Shown here piece after piece: positions 60,141 to 64,000 of a stretch of DNA of 64,000 nucleotides. The number at the start of each line of letters is the position of its first letter. Positions within the stretch are counted from its first letter, which is position 1. Origin of the DNA: Nitrososphaerota archaeon. GTDB lineage: Archaea; Thermoproteota; Nitrososphaeria; Nitrososphaerales; Nitrosopumilaceae. The position numbers and the translations under genes were made by a program. The notes under the pieces were generated by a model. It saw only the letters and a list, made by a program, of their open reading frames with translations. It was not told the origin of the DNA and made no database searches. The stretch is taken from contig JACRJT010000046.1 of NCBI GenBank assembly GCA_016215465.1, positions 1 to 64,000 of the forward strand, written 5' to 3'.

Positions 60141-62456
60141 TCATTCTATTTTGTGCATCGGAATCAAATCTTTTTCAAATACCTTGAGTGATTCCGGAAT
60201 ATCAATTGAAATCCAGTCTTTTAATGACAATCCCTTTGACTTCTTTTCATTCCATACTCTGGAATTAAAGTCTGACAATTCGGCTGTGAATTTTGTCATG
60301 TCTTCGATATCATCGGATTTTGGCAAAATCTGCTTGTGAATTGTCTCTTTAGAGTATAATTCCTGCCACATGTAATCTGTGATAAATGGCGTAATCGGTG
60401 CAAGCAGTAGCAGAATTGTGGACAAAACCTTGTGCAGCGTATAGATTGCAGCATTTTTCTCATCTTCTGTGAATCCTTCACCATACGCACGGGCCTTTAC
60501 CATCTCGATATAGTGTGCAGCAAAAAGATTCCATGTGAACTCACGAATGGCGATAGCTGGAACAAAAAAGTTGTATTCTGAGTATCCCTTCCTACATTCT
60601 AAAACAAGCTTGTCAAGTTCCGATAGGATCCACTTATCAGAATCCGTCGGCTTTCCATTTGACACCACATCATAGCTGGAGATGAATCTAGAGACATTCC
60701 AAAGCTTGGACAAGAACTTTTTTGTAGTCTCTATCTTTTGCTCGTTGCACCTAAAGTCATACCCATGGTTAATCTCACTTGCACTCCAGAACCTGAATGT
60801 GTCTGCACCAAATTTCTGAATCACCGGCAACGGATCCACAACATTTCCCTTACTTTTACTCATCTTCATTCCCTTTTCATCAAGGCCGTACCCCATTATC
60901 CAGGCCTCAGACCATGGGGCTTGTCCCGTTAGCTGCTCGCATCTTAGAATGGTATAGTACAGCCACGTACGTACGATATCCTTTGCCTGCGGCCTCAGAG
61001 TAGCAGGATATGTTTTTCTAAAAAACTCGGCATCCTTGTTAAACTTTGAGATAAACAAAGGCGACACGCTTGAATCCATCCAAGTGTCAAACGTCCTGAA
61101 TTCCCCAACAAACTCTGTGGAATGACATTTTATGCATTTCTCAAACGGGGCAGAATCCTTCCACGGGGTGTAATATTTTCCAGGCTCTGGGACGTGCGGC
61201 TCTGAACAATTTTTACAATACCATATTGGTATTTCAGTTCCATAGAATCTTCGTCTAGATATAGGCCAGTCTATTGATATGGAATCAAGCCAGTTCATCA
61301 GGATCTGCTTGTGCATTTCAGGATGGAATATTATTTTCTTGCCAATCTCCCTAATTTTGTCTATAGAGTCAATCTGCTTTACGTAATATTCCTCCATGGG
61401 AATGATCTCAATTGGAATCTTGCTTCGCTCAGATATCGGTGTGCGGTGCGATATCTCTTCAATTTTCTCAACCAGTCCTGCATTTGTCAAGTCTTCTATG
61501 ATCTGGGTTCTAGCTTGCTTTACCTTTAATCCAGCATATTTTCCTGCAGACTCTGTCATCAGACCGTTCATACCTATGGCAACAATTTCTGGCAATTTCA
61601 TTTCCCGGAACAGTGCAACGTCGTTCTGGTCGCCATAGCTGCACACCATTACGGCACCTGAGCCAAATTCCGTCTGGGCAGAGTGATGCGTTCTGATTTT
61701 TACTTCCCTGTTTATCACCGGAACGATTATCTCTTTTCCGATAAAATCTGAATATCTGGAGTCTTCGGGATTTACTATTACAGTCTGACATGCACATAAT
61801 AGCTCAGGCCGAGTACTTGCAATGATTATCTCTCTGTCTGAGTCTTTAATCTTGAATTTCATGTAGACAAGCTTGGTTTGAATATCCTGGTATACGATCT
61901 CAGCATCGGCTATTGTGGTCCCTGAGACCCAGTCGTAGTTGTTTGGTCTAGTTGCCTTGTAGATTATTCCCTTTTTCCACAGCTCGATAAACGTGGATTG
62001 CGTCAGGATTCTATACTCTTCTGAATCAGTCCTATAGTAATTGGCAAAATTCCCAGAAATCCCCAGACTCTTCATTATCTGGATCATCTCTGCCTCCAGA
62101 TCATCCAAAGAAGACCTGCACAGCTCCAAAAACTTGGAACGCTCCGTCTCCTGCATCCTGATTCCGTGCTTTTTCTCAGTGTACAGTTCCACTGGAAGCC
62201 CGTTTCGGTCTATTCCAATTGGAAAATACACGTTATTCCCAGACATTCGGGCGGTTCGCGCAATCATGTCTATCTGGGAGTAGTGTGCTGCAGCCCCGAT
62301 ATGCCACGGCCGACCAGACGGATATGGCGGGGGTGTGTCTATTACAAAATTCTTCTCAAGAGGTACAAAGTCATACAGGTGGGAATCATCCCACTGTTTC
62401 AGGATTCGCAGTTCAAGCTCTGGGTTCCATGCCGTCTCTTTTATTTTGGGCTCCAT
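60141..62456 (-). CDS. valS: Valyl-tRNA synthetase
   Basis: The 771-residue class I synthetase has the HIGH-type motif in PYPSGRPWHIGAAAHYSQID and the KMSKS loop GMKMSKSKGNVVDPLPVI. Editing-domain segments such as IIIASTRPELLCACQTVIV match ValRS. The catalytic core has SRRRFYGTEIPIWYC. It is shorter than many archaeal ValRS because the C-terminal coiled coil is missing. It lies 2 bp upstream, in the same direction, of a pterin-related fusion gene. Confidence 0.93.
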   Translation of the reverse strand: MEPKIKETAWNPELELRILKQWDDSHLYDFVPLEKNFVIDTPPPYPSGRPWHIGAAAHYSQIDMIARTARMSGNNVYFPIGIDRNGLPVELYTEKKHGIRMQETERSKFLELCRSSLDDLEAEMIQIMKSLGISGNFANYYRTDSEEYRILTQSTFIELWKKGIIYKATRPNNYDWVSGTTIADAEIVYQDIQTKLVYMKFKIKDSDREIIIASTRPELLCACQTVIVNPEDSRYSDFIGKEIIVPVINREVKIRTHHSAQTEFGSGAVMVCSYGDQNDVALFREMKLPEIVAIGMNGLMTESAGKYAGLKVKQARTQIIEDLTNAGLVEKIEEISHRTPISERSKIPIEIIPMEEYYVKQIDSIDKIREIGKKIIFHPEMHKQILMNWLDSISIDWPISRRRFYGTEIPIWYCKNCSEPHVPEPGKYYTPWKDSAPFEKCIKCHSTEFVGEFRTFDTWMDSSVSPLFISKFNKDAEFFRKTYPATLRPQAKDIVRTWLYYTILRCEQLTGQAPWSEAWIMGYGLDEKGMKMSKSKGNVVDPLPVIQKFGADTFRFWSASEINHGYDFRCNEQKIETTKKFLSKLWNVSRFISSYDVVSNGKPTDSDKWILSELDKLVLECRKGYSEYNFFVPAIAIREFTWNLFAAHYIEMVKARAYGEGFTEDEKNAAIYTLHKVLSTILLLLAPITPFITDYMWQELYSKETIHKQILPKSDDIEDMTKFTAELSDFNSRVWNEKKSKGLSLKDWISIDIPESLKVFEKDLIPMHKIE

Positions 62457-62458
62457 GC

Positions 62459-63280
62459 TCAGGCCTTTGAGACTTGGGATATCAGATGCGCTCCCTTGTT
62501 GTAGCCCTCGTAGATGTACACTCCTACTGCCTCGATATTCCTTGGAAGCCTTGGAACCAGAATTTTTATTATTTCAGTGGACAGGTTTTCTACCGTCGCC
62601 TCGCCCTCTAGCAGGTACGCCGTGCCCTTTGGGACCTGCATGTCAAACATTCCTCGCGGCCCCTCAAATGATATCCTGTAGTGGGAATCGTCCTCGCTTT
62701 TGAGGTACTTTCTGTTTATGAAAAACTTGTGATCCAAAATTCCAATTGCCTCTTTGATTATTTTTTTTGCCTCGCCAAAGTCAATTAGCAGATTGTTTTT
62801 CATGTCGCCTACCAGTTCTACAAAGACGTTTGACGTATGACCATGTAATATGGAACATTTTTCCACTAGTGGCAGAATATGTGCATAGTCAAACGCAAAT
62901 GATTGGTCCTCCATGAATATGGAACCAGACTGTGCGTCTTTGGTGTCATAGAATACGATATCATCTAATTCCTTTAGCTTGGCTGCAAACTTGGGATGCC
63001 CTATTGCTACTATCTTGATATCTGGGAGAAATTTCTTTATCTCCTTGTATTTTGCAATATCCGAATCCGAGTCAATTACCTCAATTAGCTTCCCGTCACC
63101 AGTCCTAAAATCTACAAGAACAGCATTTCCGTTCACCATTATTTCGTGCTGGTAGGTATAGTCTATTCCGACGAATCCCAGCATCTGCGATATGGAAAGT
63201 TCCGTCCTTGACTTCAACAAAGTTCCTTTCTTGTCAATATACCTAAAATCAGAATCAAGTATTGCCGGGCTTGCAGTCAT
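62459..63280 (-). CDS. Fusion of nuclease-like N-terminus and PTPS-type pterin domain
   Basis: From ATG 63280 the protein is 273 residues. Residues about 1-125 resemble a restriction-endonuclease-like fold (QHEIMVNGNAVLVDFRTGDG, KLIEVIDSDSDIAKYKEI) but lack a clear catalytic Lys after the Glu. Residues about 135-273 are a 6-pyruvoyl-tetrahydropterin synthase/QueD domain with CSILHGHTSNVFVEL (CxxxHGH), LIDFGEAKKIIKEA, LDHKFF and a final VYIYEGYNK Glu. A TATATAA box is 26 nt upstream. The last 20 residues end 2 bp before valS. A pterin-related gene follows further at the right edge. Confidence 0.78.
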   Translation of the reverse strand: MTASPAILDSDFRYIDKKGTLLKSRTELSISQMLGFVGIDYTYQHEIMVNGNAVLVDFRTGDGKLIEVIDSDSDIAKYKEIKKFLPDIKIVAIGHPKFAAKLKELDDIVFYDTKDAQSGSIFMEDQSFAFDYAHILPLVEKCSILHGHTSNVFVELVGDMKNNLLIDFGEAKKIIKEAIGILDHKFFINRKYLKSEDDSHYRISFEGPRGMFDMQVPKGTAYLLEGEATVENLSTEIIKILVPRLPRNIEAVGVYIYEGYNKGAHLISQVSKA

Positions 63281-63386
63281 TTGATGAGATTCTCCCAATT
63301 CTGTATATAAATTGACTATGACTTTTCTGAAGACAAATATTAATTACGAACAAAGAGGTAATAAAAAAACATCAAAAGAGAATAAA

Positions 63387-63548
63387 ATGTCAAAAACCGT
63401 AAAGCAAAAGCCGAAACTAAAATCTCCACCGCTTACCTTAAAAGAAATAGCGGACGTAAAGGCTGCACTAAAAGAAAAGCGAGGACGAGTATTCAAAACT
63501 CCCGAGGAAGCAATCACGGATCTGCACAAATTTGTGGCAAATTCATAA
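63387..63548 (+). CDS. Putative antitoxin of a RelE-type toxin (53 aa)
   Basis: From ATG 63387 the protein has 53 residues (MSKTVKQKPKLKSPPLTL ... FKTPEEAITDLHKFVANS). Its C-terminal amphipathic helix would wrap the toxin. The stop overlaps the start of the RelE-like gene by 17 bp. A TAATAAAAAA element at about 63359-63368 lies 24 nt upstream. The frame from 63312 is not preferred because it crosses the promoter of the opposite gene. Confidence 0.65.
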   Translation: MSKTVKQKPKLKSPPLTLKEIADVKAALKEKRGRVFKTPEEAITDLHKFVANS

Positions 63549-63795
63549 ATCCAAAAGGTTTAACCGACAATACAAAAATCTTAGTTCAGAACGACAGAAT
63601 AAAACTGACGAAGCCATACTTGCTTTAGCTTACTCTGAAAACCCATCTGATGAGGGCGAATACAAATCAAATCTCAGAGTTTGGGCTTATGAGTTAAACA
63701 AGTATGATAGAATAATCTACACCGTTGACTATCCGAATAAAATAATTTTCTTTTTGCGAGTCTGCGATCATAAATCTGTCTATGGAAAAGACTAA
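63532..63795 (+). CDS. RelE/ParE-family toxin
   Basis: The 87-residue protein begins at TTG 63532 with KSKRFNRQYKNLSSERQNK and ends in VWAYELNKYDRIIYTVDYPN and FFLRVCDHKSVYGK, the typical beta-sheet end of RelE/YafQ-like proteins. These cut mRNA at the ribosome. It overlaps its antitoxin by 17 bp. It is the second toxin-antitoxin pair of this part of the window, after the PemK pair at 57.8 kb. Confidence 0.78.
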   Translation: MWQIHKSKRFNRQYKNLSSERQNKTDEAILALAYSENPSDEGEYKSNLRVWAYELNKYDRIIYTVDYPNKIIFFLRVCDHKSVYGKD

Positions 63796-63837
63796 TTTTT
63801 TTCTTGACCTATGTATATAGAAAAACCAGAAAATTGA

Positions 63838-64000
63838 CTACTTTAGCGAGTTGAGTGTTCTTGCGAGCTTGATGTCATTTGCTGTTATGCCGCCTGCGTC
63901 ATGGGTGGTCAAATACACCGATAGTCTATTGTACACATTGAACCACTCCGGATGGTGGTTCATCTTTTCTATGTGAAGCGCAGCCTTTGTCATAAAGCTA
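63838..64000 (-). CDS. Pterin-4a-carbinolamine dehydratase (partial, 3' part)
   Basis: The minus-strand frame runs off the window edge at its 5' end; 54 codons and the stop region are present ([38 protein letters not shown]). HHPEW followed by NVYN and TTHDAGG is the PCD/DCoH signature, containing the catalytic His pair. The enzyme recycles carbinolamine forms of pterin cofactors. The neighbouring PTPS-fusion gene also suggests pterin metabolism in this neighbourhood. The start lies outside the window. Confidence 0.88.
   Translation of the reverse strand, partial: SFMTKAALHIEKMNHHPEWFNVYNRLSVYLTTHDAGGITANDIKLARTLNSLK

Noticed and set aside
1-64000. CRISPR arrays, insertion sequences, prophage or integrase genes
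   Set aside because: I looked for regularly spaced repeats, transposase or integrase motifs and terminal inverted repeats; apart from the one tandem 20-bp pair none were seen.

Overview
This window comes from an ammonia-oxidizing archaeon of the phylum Thaumarchaeota (Nitrososphaerota), most like the Nitrosopumilus/Nitrosarchaeum/Nitrosotenuis side. The diagnostic locus is archaeal ammonia monooxygenase: amoB on the minus strand, and amoC, amoX and amoA on the plus strand, at about 31.9-34.7 kb. Archaeal markers agree with this: TATA-binding protein, ribosomal proteins S15 and S3Ae, the KEOPS subunit Pcc1, a RecJ-like DHH protein, GTP cyclohydrolase III, archaeal CoaD, geranylgeranyl reductase, and tRNA genes interrupted by bulge-helix-bulge introns. 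Many start codons, including TTG and GTG ones, lie about 26 nt downstream of a TATA-like box, as expected for leaderless transcription.

Layout. 0-9 kb: 5S rRNA, leucyl aminopeptidase, several very small zinc proteins, and a pentose-phosphate operon (transketolase N-half fused to ribulose-phosphate epimerase, transketolase C-half, transaldolase), then a four-CBS protein, TBP and an ASCH protein. 9-22 kb: a secreted repeat protein, a rhodanese-rhodanese-metallo-beta-lactamase protein, then a sensory region with a membrane chemoreceptor, an HTH regulator, a soluble chemoreceptor with PAS, a riboflavin operon (FNR-like oxidoreductase, RibB, GTP cyclohydrolase III), a sensor histidine kinase, and a response regulator broken by one in-frame stop. 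22-30 kb: a MoxR/VWA pair, geranylgeranyl reductase, and an information-processing cluster (COG1325-type RNA-binding protein, S3Ae, SerRS, Pcc1, RecJ-like, S15).

30-35 kb: the amo locus, including two small membrane proteins that are candidates for the AmoY and AmoZ subunits and a conserved-looking membrane-anchored protein beside amoB. 35-43 kb: an orphan DNA adenine methylase, tRNA-Thr, tRNA-Leu with two introns, an NnrS-like membrane protein, a chlorite-dismutase-family protein, an aldo/keto reductase, an HTH plus B12-fold regulator, intron-containing tRNA-Ile and tRNA-Ala. 43-56 kb: CoaD, TrpRS, PheRS alpha and beta, an EVE protein, a stand-alone RAM domain, a HELSH-motif protein, a Fic protein with an altered motif, and aconitase. 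56-64 kb: an MNT nucleotidyltransferase with a decayed HEPN partner, tRNA-Trp with two introns, a PemK-type and a RelE-type toxin-antitoxin pair, PLP synthase pdxS-pdxT, ValRS, a nuclease-fold plus PTPS fusion, and a partial pterin carbinolamine dehydratase at the right edge.

Together the genes serve energy metabolism (ammonia oxidation), central carbon and cofactor synthesis (riboflavin, CoA, PLP, pterin), translation, and environmental sensing. I saw no IS element, prophage or CRISPR array. The mobile-like content is limited to small toxin-antitoxin modules and the Fic gene.
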